64,000 nucleotides of DNA, taken from the NCBI GenBank assembly GCA_026545765.1, contig CM048843.1, positions 88,413,050 to 88,477,049 of the forward strand. Direction: 5' to 3'. The translations under genes and the position numbers were made by a program. Below are positions 47,181-57,449 of the stretch, one piece after another. The notes below the pieces were generated by a model. It saw only the letters and a program-made list of their open reading frames with translations, did not search any database and was not told the DNA's origin. Source of the DNA: Plantago major. Taxonomy: Eukaryota > Streptophyta > Magnoliopsida > Lamiales > Plantaginaceae. Each line of letters opens with the position of its first letter. Within the stretch, counting starts at the first letter, position 1.

Positions 47181-47661
47181 TGTTGGTAAATATGCAATGC
47201 AAACACCAGGTTAACGCAGCGGAATTCGAAAATTTTATTGCATATTGATCTTGATCCAATGACTATATATAACGTAAACAAGCAAATCAATACTTACTTG
47301 TCGCACTAGCTTTCCAGACATCAGCTTTAAAGCCTTAAAGCTCTTCTTTGAATCCGTTCGTCAAGCACCTCGAATCAGTTCGCCATGAATGATATGTTGA
47401 ACCCAATAATACATAATGATCAGCTTCCTTAACCTCGGTATCCACGGGATTAATTCTACCGAAAAACGCTAGGATGTTCCCGTTCGAAACTATACTAAAC
47501 TATTTAGTGAGTAGGGTTATGGAGAATTGAATTATGAAGAAAGATGTCATGATGGGCAAGCAAGAGAAGAGAAAACGTGTATTGTGTATTTTTTACAATG
47601 ATCTCGCAGATCATATCTGTACTAGAATAATCGAAATGCAATGCATGATGATGAGGACTCC

Positions 47662-47716
47662 TAGCCCAGTTGGTTGGGCTTGAATCCATCAAGCATCATG
47701 TCATGGGTTCGAAACC
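47662..47716 (+). promoter_or_regulatory. tRNA-like box A and box B in the right Copia LTR
   Basis: Box A TAGCCCAGTTGG (47662-47673) and box B GGTTCGAAACC (47706-47716) are 32 nt apart, a normal tRNA or SINE spacing. Flanking tgggcttg and ccaagccca can pair. It is not a proper tRNA gene because no acceptor stem or anticodon arm can be drawn. It may be a tRNA-derived SINE relic or a Pol III promoter incorporated in the LTR. Confidence 0.55.
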
Positions 47717-48813
47717 CACCAAGCCCAGCTTATTTTTTCTTTATCTCTTTTGGAATTTTATATTTGGACTTCATTCCAATTTGGTCCAAATAAACTTTCT
47801 TGCTTTATTTAATTAATTAAATCCAATTTAATCTAATTAATTTTTCTTCAAATATAAATTAAATCCAATTCAATTAATTTACTTTCTTAAAGTATAACAA
47901 TTAATTAAGTCCGATAAATCCAATTTGACTCATTAATTATTTCTATCAAATAGATCAATTCTCAACAATAGTAAATTAAATATTTATTAATTCAATTAAT
48001 ATTTAATTAACTTTAATACTCGACTGGTAGAACAATCACCACTTTGTGTGACTCATAGGGACTTATGTAAGTAAACACTAATCTAATTAAGGTTTGGTGA
48101 AACTCCTAGACGATTTTACCAAACATTCTCAATACATAAGTAACGTTTGAAAGGATTGCAAACCACCTGTAATGTAGAGCTTATGATGATACGGTCATTT
48201 CATTCGCGAACACTCGATTAAGTCTAGAACTTGATTTCGTGTCTGTTCCAATAACTTAATCACTTTATCTCATTCTACTAATTGATCCATAATATTTGAA
48301 TACCATTCCAAATATATCTTGCGTTGGCCAACGACTTTGATCAAACTAGTAATGAGAAGCTAAGTGTTCTCTCCGAGTCTATTTTGAGGAATGAATCCTA
48401 TCTTGGTTCAACTACTACCAACATGTGTTTAAGTGTGATGTCCAACACATGCCAGATCTACCCTACAAGGAGTGCAAGCGTTGGTCATGGTCAAAAGCAC
48501 GAGTCCACACATGTAGACGCTTTTGACCTCAAGTCGACTATTACGCCACCCTACAAACCATTACTTGTAGACACGTAAATAGAAAGACATCAAACGGTTT
48601 CTACCAGATACCAACACCCTCTAAGGCGCCCATGTGTCCATCACGGATTACCAAGTAATTCGTAGTCGTGAGAACTACTATACCCTCAAAGGGTATGATG
48701 CAGACCACGTGCCAATCTCCAATGCATCATCGATATCCCATTCTCGATGATCATTGATTGGGCCTATTCTAGAGCTATGTTATGCAAACAATAACCCGTA
48801 TGTAAACAATTAC

Positions 48814-51800
48814 CTATGAAGCACGCATACGTTTGGATGGTAGAGTATTTTTCAAAAATACGTATTTAATACGCAGACGTACAAATACGCTTGAAATACG
48901 TATTTTTTATCTTTTTCGTTTTTCCCCAATTCGACTTGGTTTCGAATTGCAGTCCCAATTGGTTTCGAATTGTTTCAATCTTATAAATATACACGAATCA
49001 GCAACATACCTGGCATATTCTGATCGATAATCGTCTCCAAGTCCACTCCCTCCGCCGCTTGCCTGAATTTGGTCGCCGGAGTTCTTCAGGTTGTCGGAAA
49101 TTCATCTTCTCTAGTCGTGTTGTTTCAACTTTCAATCGTTGCTGCCTGAAATTTTGTATGCGTCTAACGTCTTGGTCGATCTGGTTTTGCTTGTTCGATG
49201 AATCGATGGTCTGGTTTTGCTTGTTGCTTTCTTGCGTTCTGCAGCTTCTGCTTTTGCGTTTGCTTTCAGATCTGGTTTTGCCTTTTAGTGATTGGGATTG
49301 ATGACAACGTTTAGTGACATTAACGTTTTAATGGTTAATTAATGGATTTAGTGATTGGGATCTGACATATGATGTTAATTAATGGTTTATTGGTTTTTAA
49401 TTTATCTAAATGGCCTATAGTAAAATTCATTTATTGGTTAATTAATGATTCTTTTATTTTTTTTTTCAAGTTGTAAGTCCAATTTGTATGTACTGTTGTA
49501 ACGGTTGTGGAGTTTCTTGGAGTAGTTTCTTAATTTACTCTCTTCTTTATTATTATTATTTAATGTATCTTACAAAATAATTGAATTTGTTTATTCTTCT
49601 TTGGCTAATTATCAGACTTTAAGATGAGTACTAGTCAATCTATGGTTGGTGATGCTGAACAGGGGAAGCCTCTTTGGAAATTTGTGACAATAATCGAAAG
49701 AGGTGCTCGTGGAACCGTAACGTGGAAGTGTAATTATTGTAAATTCCAAAAACAAACTACATATACGAGGATGAGGGCACATTTAATGAAAATTCCTGGA
49801 AGTGGGATTAGTGGTTGCAAGAGTGTGAAATCGAATCACCTCGCTAACTTTCGACGTGCAGAGGAAGAATACGAGAACAAAAACATAAAAAATGCTCAAA
49901 AAATCATACCCCTTCCTCCTATTGCAACTGGAACTCATCAAAATCAATTGTATATGCCCCCACCTAGTAATGAGCCATCAAAGAAAAGGAAAGTGGAAGA
50001 ATTCATTGAAAAGGGTTTCAATCGACAGAGTCGGAGGGAGCTAGATGCATTGATAGCAAGATTTTTCTATTCATCAGGCTTGCTGTTTCACGTGGCAAGA
50101 AATCCATATTATAGTGCTTGCATCTCCTATGCTGCAAACAACAATTTGTCAGGTTATACGCCTCCTGGTTACAACTTGTTAAGAGATAGGCTCCTCCAAT
50201 CAGAGAAGTCAAATGTGGATAGATTGTTGAAGCCAATTAAAAGTACTTGGCGTGAAAAGGGAGTGAGTATTGTGAGTGATGGATGGAGTGATTCACAACG
50301 AAGACCTTTGATAAATTTTTTGGCGGTGACTGAAAATGGACCTATGTTCTTGAAAGCTGTTGATTGTTCGGGTGAGACAAAAGACAAGCATTTTATCTAT
50401 ACATTGATGAAAGAAGTGATTGAAGAAGTTGGGTCTGGGAATGTTGTTCAAGTAATCACAGATAATGCAAAGAATTGTGCTGGTGCGGGAAAGTTAATTC
50501 AAGATGAATACAAGAACATATTTTGGACGCCATGTGTTGTGCATACGCTTAACCTTGCTTTACAAAATATATGTGTGGCAAAAAATGTGGAAAGCAATCA
50601 AGTGACATATGATGAGTGTTCTTGGATATCTATTGTCTCAGCCGATGTGAATATGATTAAGAACTTTATCATGAACCATGGTAAAAGGCTAGACATGTTC
50701 AATACATTTGTGCCTCTAAAGCTGCTTTCAATTGCTCCAACTCGATTTGCTTCTGTGGTTGTGATGTTGAGGCGGTTCAAGCTTTTGAAGCAAAGTCTTG
50801 GTGTCATGGTGATGAGTGCAGAGTGGAATGCATATAGAGAGGATGATGTTATTAAGGCAAAGTTTGTGAAAGATAAGGTGATTGATGATATTTGGTGGGA
50901 CCAAATTGACTACATACTGGCATTTACGGGTCCCATATATGATATGTTGCGTGAGTGTGATACAGATAGGCCTTCTCTTCACTTGGTCTATGACATGTGG
51001 GATTCTATGATTGAGAAAGTGAGACATGCAATTTATGAGAATGAAAAGAAACAGGTTGGTGAATCATCTAGCTTCTATGACGTGGTTTATGATATTCTAA
51101 TTAGTCGTTGGACCAAGAATAACACCCCCACTGCACTGCTTAGCTCATTCACTAAATCCAAGGTAAGAATTGAAATTCTTTACTTCAACGTTTTACCGTT
51201 ATATGCTTGAATTTAGTAATTTAAACTTTTGTTTATTAACATTTGGTATCAGATACTACAGTCAGAGGTGGCTTAATGAAGATCGTGCTCGTGCCCCCCA
51301 CACAGAGATAATGAAGTTTCTAAAGAAAGGGTGGCATGCTTAAAGAAGTACTTTGTCGAACCCGGAGTGAGAGAGAGGGCAACCTTAGAGTTTGCAAACT
51401 TTTCTAGCAACGGAGAAGATTTTGCTGATTCTGATTCTATTGATCACCGTTCTAGTATGGATCCCAAAAGTTGGTGGGTTACTTATGGTGCAAGTGCACC
51501 TATTCTTCAATCTTTGGCTCTGAAGCTACTTGTGCAACCTTCATCGTCTTCATGTGCTGAGAGGAACTGGAGTACTTATTCATTTGTTCATTCCATAAGA
51601 AGAAACAAGATGACACCAAGTCGAGCCGAAGACTTGGTTTTCATTCATAGCAATCTTCGTTTGTTGTCAAGAAAAACACCTCAATATGACCAAGGTGAGA
51701 GCAAGCTATGAGACATTGGAGGTGACACCTTTGGTACACTTGATGATCTTGGGGAATTGGATGTCGCACAACTTTCCCTAGATGAGCCAGAGCTAGAGAG

Positions 51801-52175
51801 TGTGATCTTCAAGGTTACTAATGTTACTATTAGTAATGATGGTGATGACGAGAATGAGAAAGATGACAGTGGTGCGAGAGAGGAGAATCCGACAATTGAC
51901 TTGGATGATTGAAGAATGCTTGATTACTACATACTTTTAAAGTTATAATAGTTATTTATTTAGTTTTCTTTTTTTTGGATGATCAAACAAAATTTATTTA
52001 TTATGGACTTATGATAGTTATATATATTGTTTTGGTTCTTGTTACTTATGATAATGTTTCAAGATATATAAAATTATATATAAAACAAAAACGTATTTTT
52101 AACGTATTCGTATTTCAATAATTTGAATTTTGACGTATTCGTATGCGTATGCGTATTCGTATGCATGCTTCCTAG
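48814..52175 (+). mobile_element. hAT transposon, 3362 bp, near-autonomous
   Basis: Ends CTATGAAGCACGCATACG and, inverted, CTAGGAAGCATGCATACG match at 16 of 18 positions. The exact 8-bp duplication ACAATTAC flanks it (48806-48813 and 52176-52183), and the joined flanks agree with the uninterrupted left LTR (caattacagacaaacaaa). It therefore inserted into the Copia LTR after that element had integrated. Subterminal regions hold clustered ACGTATT/AATACG repeats. It carries one transposase gene. Confidence 0.95.
49624..51912 (+). pseudogene. hAT transposase with BED finger, DUF659 and C-terminal dimerisation domain
   Basis: Exon 1 (49624-51162) opens at ATG after a TATTTAA-rich leader. It has a BED zinc finger (C36, C39, H53, C65), a basic KKRKV nuclear signal (120-124), and the hAT core with SDGW (D219), ITDNAKNC (D280) and PCVVHTLNLAL (C304, H307). 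It ends in a good GTAAG donor. Exon 2 (from about 51253) encodes YYSQRWLNEDRARAP, then EVSKERVACLKKYF, and the dimerisation region SWWVTYGASAPILQSLALKL with CAERNWSTYSF and NKMTPSRAEDLVFIH. Two lesions are visible: a 2-bp frameshift in the CACACA near 51300 and a TGA at 51709-51711, after which the frame continues in phase to 51912 with an acidic tail. The catalytic third residue (Glu in the dimerisation part) was not placed with certainty. hAT transposases cut and paste DNA. Confidence 0.9.
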
Positions 52176-52392
52176 ACAATTACAGACAAACAAATAATAA
52201 TATTTACATACCGTAATGCCTATTATAAATGAACAGTAATCATAAATAAATACTGAATCGGATATGTATATTTGTCCTTAATTCGATTGTCTCTAGGACA
52301 TATATACTTTCACCAACCCTGCACTGAACTAGAAAAGAAGCGGGTAACGCGAGAGGAAAGAGAACAGAGGTATACCTGATGACAACAGCAGT

Positions 52393-52510
52393 TGGTGGTG
52401 ATGCTTTGAGATTCAGTTCTTGAATGAAACTCTCGCAAACTGAGGTGGTGATGCTTTCAGATTATTGAATGAAACTCTCGCAAACTGAGGTGGTGATGCT
52501 TTCAGATTCT
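52393..52510. repeat. 46-50-bp tandem repeat
   Basis: ggtggtgatgctttnagatt followed by gaatgaaactctcgcaaact occurs at 52393-52442 and 52443-52488, with a partial third unit. On the minus strand the last 45 bp of each encode NLKASPPQFARVSF in phase, within a frame 52616-52413 that starts MRKTTFTSRSWLYS. It could be the 5' part of an unrecognised minus-strand gene, because a splice-donor-like CAGGTATACC follows, but there is no other support. Confidence 0.5.
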
Positions 52511-52727
52511 TGATGCGAAAACAGACAATGGTGAATTGCAGATTTAACCTCCTTTCTAGGGTTAATCTTACGGGTGAATACAACCAGCTTCTTGAGGTAA
52601 ACGTCGTCTTCCTCACTTGTTGAATAATGAAGACAGTATTGATTTGTTCTGTTTCTTTGCGTTTTGTGCTGACAGTTATTTACTTATTTTCAAATGATTT
52701 TCTCGCGCTGACAATTATTTAACTATA

Positions 52728-52803
52728 GGGTAAATTACACAAATACCCCCTGCATTTTTAGTAAGGGCGGTATAAATGCAGGGGGTGTTTCTGTAATTTA
52801 CCC
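52728..52803. mobile_element. 76-bp foldback element with exact 9-bp target duplication
   Basis: Two 30-bp arms (52728-52757 and 52774-52803) beginning GGGTAAATTACA are complementary at 28 of 30 positions around a 16-nt loop. TTAACTATA flanks it exactly at 52719-52727 and 52804-52812. A 9-bp duplication and GGGTAAATTACA-type ends point to a Mutator-like non-autonomous element, here reduced to little more than its two ends. Confidence 0.85.
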
Positions 52804-52891
52804 TTAACTATAAACTAGGATTACAGGCGAGAGGGGAATGACACCGGGCGGATCTAGGAAATATTTTTTGGGTGGGCTCAGTTATCTACAT

Positions 52892-53010
52892 ACTCTCTCC
52901 GTCCTTTAAAAACTGTTAAATTTTGATAATTTACAATCTACAAAATTCAACTTTGACCACAAATTAATCTCAAACCATAATTGTAAAATCCTTAATTGAA
53001 CTATATAAAT
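52892..53010 (+). repeat. Stowaway-like terminal fragment
   Basis: tactctctccgtcctttaaa and the text after it are a diverged relative of 32357-32490. No opposite end is visible. Confidence 0.45.
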
Positions 53011-54182
53011 TATCTAAAAATCTTCTATTAGAGCGTATATACTTAATTTAAAAAGAGAAAAATCGATATGTTTAATAAAAACATTTATGTTGTTAACAAA
53101 ATATAATTTTATTTATGAAAAATACCAACGATTTTAATACAACACTATTAATTTTTAGTAATAATCTAATGTTTGTTCGGTTTTTGTCTTTACTATAGAG
53201 TGTCTCTTAAAAAATTACACCAAATAAAATTATATTCCACAATTTTTCTTATATTGTGCTATCATCAAATGTAATAATTAAGAAGTAAGAAAATTATTTG
53301 GAACCATATAGGAAGAAAGAATATTAGATGGTGGAACCACAGAGCTAATTTTGGACAAAAACTAATAATTTGTTGACTCACCACATTTACAATCAAGAAT
53401 ATTATTAAACTAATGTATACTAGGTAATTATTTTGTGAAATTCTGGGTGGGCTTGAGCCCACGTAAGCCCCTGAAGAGCTCCGCCCTCAATGACAAAAGG
53501 AATTCGTACATTTATCCTCGAATTAGCAAATAAAAAACATTTTCAGCATAGAAGGTGGCAATTTCTGTTTGATTTACAGTAAGTATGTTTATTATGGAAC
53601 AAAAGTAGTTAATTGCTAATAATCTAACGAGTGTTCCACGGAAAAGGCAGTGACTATTTTCATTAACATCTTATTGAGGTAGGTAGTAGTGTTTAGAAAA
53701 TAGCCAAAAAAGCCGTGTTTATTCGGGAAATCAGGTGTATATCTTAAAATTCTTGTAGATTTATGGGCGAATGTTGATTTCCTGTATGTTCATTGTTTAT
53801 TTATTTCCTGTTTGGTGTTTTGAATAAACAATGGTCTTTATTGTGTGCATTATCACAAAAGAACTATGCTTCATGTGGAGGAGTTATGTGGTTGTGGTGT
53901 ACATGTTTTGTAGTATTCTTTTCAATTAGTTTGAGCTTCTTATGCATTACAAGCTGGTTGGAAATCATAATATACTTATAATGACATGCTAAATTACTAG
54001 TCTTTGATGTTGTATGTGTGTATACATGTGAATTAAATCATGACAGTTTTTGTATAAAATAATTGGAATGGATTTACGAGACCAGCAATTACTCGTTCTG
54101 TTACTCCAGCTGAGTAACATGAATCTGGAAATCTGCCTGCTTGTTTGTATGTTGGCAACAAAGGTTAATATGGGGGCTTTTC
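53011..54182. other. gene-free AT-rich stretch
   Basis: No open frame or repeat worth naming. The phrase gggcttgagcccacgtaagcccc near 53450 and the flanks of the small frames are unremarkable. Confidence 0.5.
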
Positions 54183-54700
54183 TGTTGGTAAATATGCAAT
54201 GCAAACCCTAGGTTAACGCAGCGGAATCTGAGATTGCTTTTCCAGCAATTATCACAATCACTTCATGTAATCGTGCCCAATTAATGAACTTTGGCAAGTA
54301 GCTATCTGAATCACATTTCTTCAGTGTGACTAAGGGACAGTTTTGTTTTCTGAATTTATCTTCAAACAATACATCTGTTCATATATTTCACAAATATGGA
54401 AATAATACAAAACACGAGAGAGTAGTTGACTACATAGTTGTACTACTTTCTTCTTTTGTGTCCCCTTCACTGAGTGATCTAGATATCTGAGTACCTGTCT
54501 CAGAAATCTTCAAATAGCCATTTTACCCTTTAACCTTTGATATCTGAGTACCCGTCTCAGATATCTTTTTGCTATGTGTTTCACCTTTTATCTTTGATAT
54601 TCTGGATTTCCATTCTAGATATCTTATCTCTTCTTTTCCCTTCTTAGTCATACTGAGTTTCTGTCTCACTCACACTTTTAGCTCCTTTTAGTATATGAGT
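54183..54700 (-). mobile_element. 3' LTR of a second Copia element, minus strand
   Basis: Starts TGTTGGTAAATATGC and shares 45 bp with the LTR ends at 39801 and 47181 (54183-54227), then diverges completely. It includes repeats of gagtttctgtctcagatat and tctgagtacccgtctcag. The upper boundary is uncertain. It lies downstream (minus strand) of a Copia reverse transcriptase and RNase H remnant, which fits a 3' LTR. Confidence 0.65.
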
Positions 54701-54779
54701 TTCTGTCTCAGATACCTTTTTGCCTTGGATATCTGGATACCCATTTCAGATATATTTTCTCCCTTCTGAGTTTCCATCT

Positions 54780-55918
54780 CAGCGATTAGAACTTTTCAGT
54801 TCTTTTGGTAACTCCATTAACCCAAGACTATGTCTCAAGGTTAAGTATATGCTTTCTTGCAAAAGCTTTGTAAAGATATATGCAAGTTGGTCTTCAGTAC
54901 CAATTTTGAGTATCTCTATATTGCCTTTTTCAACATGATCTCTAATGAAGTGGTGTCTAACATCAATGTGCTTTGTTCTTGCATGAAACTTAGGATTCTG
55001 AGTTATGGCAATAGCACTTGTGTTGTCACAGAAAATCGGAGTTTTCTCTTCATTGATCTCATAGTCTCTGAGTTATTGTTGTATCCACAATATATATGAA
55101 GCACAACATCCAGCAACAATATATTTAGCCTATGTTGTAGATGTGGCAATTGAGTTTTGTTTCTTGCTGAACCATGATATTAATCTGGCACCAAGAAATT
55201 GACAAGTTCCTGAGGTGCTTTTTCTATCAAACAATGATCCAACATAGTCAGCATCAAAATAGCCAACTAAACTCAATCCACTGTCTCTTAGATACCACAA
55301 TCCAACTTTTACAGTACCTTTTTCATACCTTAATATTTTCATAACAATGTTGTAGTGTGATTGCATTGGATTTGTCTGACATCTAGCACACACTCCAACT
55401 GCATATTGAATATCAGGTCTACTTGCAGTGACATATAGTAGAGACCCAATCAATTTCCTATACTTGTGTTCTTCAACACTCTTATCAGATTCAGTATAGG
55501 TCATCTTAGCTAAAAAAAAAAAAGACTATTTCAATGATGGCCCTCCATGGATTCGCCTATATAAGCGGCGGCTATGGTTCCTATGCTCATAGGTATCTTT
55601 GCATTCTTTTCAGAAGGCTTTAGATTAAACTTGTTGAGCATATCTTTTGTATACTTTGTTTGACTAATGAATATTCCATCATTAAGTTTCTTGACTTGCA
55701 ATCCTAAGAAGTAGTTCAATTATCCCATCATACTCATCTCAAATTTACTTTTCATGAGCTCAGCAAAGTCTTCACAAAGTTGCTTGTCTTTAGATCCAAA
55801 TATAATGTCATCAACATATACTTGAACTAAAAGTAGTTTCCCTTCATGGTTCAAAGTAAAGAGTGTTTTATCAACATCTCATTTCTTGAAGCCACTTTCC
55901 AGCAAGTATTTGGCTAAA
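54780..55918 (-). pseudogene. Copia reverse transcriptase and RNase H remnant
   Basis: Read on the minus strand: VQVYVDDIIFGS (catalytic YVDD, complement near 55800-55830), CEDFAELMKSKFEMSMMG, NYFLGLQVKKLNDGIFISQ and KYTKDMLNKFNLKP. After a break come YRKLIGSLLYVTASRPDI, GYFDADYVGSLFDRKSTSG and a degenerate RNase H end, GTEDQLAYIFTK. The style is that of SIRE/Tork-type Copia elements. The upstream half (Gag, integrase) is missing because the Athila-like LTR begins at 55919. Stops and indels occur throughout. Confidence 0.88.
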
Positions 55919-57296
55919 TGATGAGACTATAATTTAGAGTCTCAGTTAGTCCTTTTTAACGGTCTTTGTTAGTCTTTGTTTATGGTTTTATAGTGTCTTT
56001 GTGTGTTTTTATGCTTTGGTGCTTTGTTTGTGTTTTGTAGGATTTTTGTGTCCCGAAGGTGAAAATCGGAGTGAAAACATTGGTTCTAGATCTTTGAATT
56101 AGAGTAACTGGGCGAAAACGGAAGTGGATTCGGTGTTCGGACGAAGAATTGAGAGCCGTTTTAGCGAAGCTTGCAAAAGTGAAGTTTTACGGAGCAGTCT
56201 AGCCATTTTGGCCATAACTCTTTCATATGATGTCCGATTGACCTGAGCTCGGTGGCCACGGAAAGATAATTCAAAGGGATACAATTTTCATTTTCGAAGC
56301 ATCGGAAAATTCTGTCTTTAGAAAAGGTTACAGAGGTTTAAGCTCGCCACGGCGAATGACATTCTCATGGCCAAGTAGATTTTATAGAGCAATTTGGGAG
56401 TTTAATGTTGTCTCGCCACAAGTAGATTTGCGATAACTTCACAGATTTAGCAGAAAAATTCCCTTTTAGGGTAGAATTAGGTCTTCCTTTGCCATAACTT
56501 CTTATACTCGATTTTTACATAGAAAAAGCTCCTAGAACTAGGTTTTAACATTGATTGATTGATCTTTGGAGCTTGGTTTACCTCTTTTAAGAACCATCGG
56601 GATCGAATTCTTGGTAATTATTGATGACTCTCTATTGTTTATCTTCAATTCGTGTTTTCTTCTGTTTATCGAATTGTATGATCTTGCATGCGATTATCAT
56701 CATGTTTATGCTTTGCGTAATCTATACCATGCATTCTTTCATCTTTGCTTCCCTCATGAGTAGTTAAATCACTCCGAGTGGTAGCTGCGTGATAGCTTTG
56801 CGTATTCGCTTCTAGGGTTTGAAATCATTCATATAGGTTAGGCTCGCTCAAAGATCTTCGTAAAAACCCTTCAATTTAATACTCTCGTTCAAAGATTCTC
56901 TAAAACGTTTTGGTTAAGGATCGTGGATTTACGACCCACGATTACTCTAGTTCAAATATCTTCAAACTCGTTTGGTAAAGGTTGAATTGATAGTTTTCTG
57001 TACACCGACCGTGTGACAGTATGAACGTATCCCTAGAGCGAATTGGCATAGCTTGATCGTAGCTACCGTGATCTTCCTACCTCATTCATTCAAATCAATT
57101 ACATTGCATTTTCTATTTTCTAGCTATTAGAAGTACTCTAATTTAAATAAATCAAACTGTTTCTTCAAGTAATTGTTTGCTTTCAAATCGTTGTGGTAGC
57201 TTAATTGGTTCATTATCGAACGACTCTGTGGTTAGCTTTGCTTATTCTACAACAACTGCTTGCTACTTGTTTCTAAGTATCAATTTTAGCACATCA
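55919..57296 (+). mobile_element. 5' LTR of an Athila-like Gypsy element
   Basis: Begins TGATG and ends CATCA, length 1378 bp. It is repeated from 63325 to the window edge with high similarity (tttatggttttatagtgtct, gggcgaaaa, acggagcagtctagccattt). It cuts off the Copia remnant at its left. Compared with the other LTR it has lost part of a palindrome cluster at 56343-56430. Confidence 0.9.
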
Positions 57297-57298
57297 AA

Positions 57299-57317
57299 TT
57301 TGGCGCTGCTGTCGAGG
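57299..57317 (+). other. primer-binding site of the Athila-like element
   Basis: TTGGCGCTGCTGTCGAGGA follows the LTR end by two bases. It agrees at about 14 of 18 positions with TGGCGCCGTTGCCGGGGA, the tRNA-Asp type used by plant Athila elements. The mismatches are all transitions. Confidence 0.7.
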
Positions 57318-57449
57318 AATCAATTCCTACTGTAGTGGTTGATTGCGAATTTTTATTTATTTGTTTTTCATTTCAACCTGTTGTTTGTTACACTAACAGA
57401 AACTAAGATTCTTCAAGGTTTTTGATTGTGTAGAGTTCACTACAGGTTT

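Larger units (their letters stand above)
47181..52312 (-). mobile_element. Copia element, right LTR (5' LTR), split by a hAT insertion
   Basis: Starts TGTTGGTAAATATGC next to the PBS and ends ggacatatatactttca at 52312. The LTR proper is about 1.76 kb, once 48814-52183 (transposon plus one target duplicate) is set aside. Compared with the left LTR it lacks about 50 bp near 48784 and carries a full-length tRNA-like segment. Confidence 0.88.

Noticed and set aside
47662-47716. A genuine tRNA gene
   Set aside because: Box A and B are good, but no acceptor stem, anticodon arm or 3' end consistent with a tRNA can be drawn; it is only tRNA-derived.
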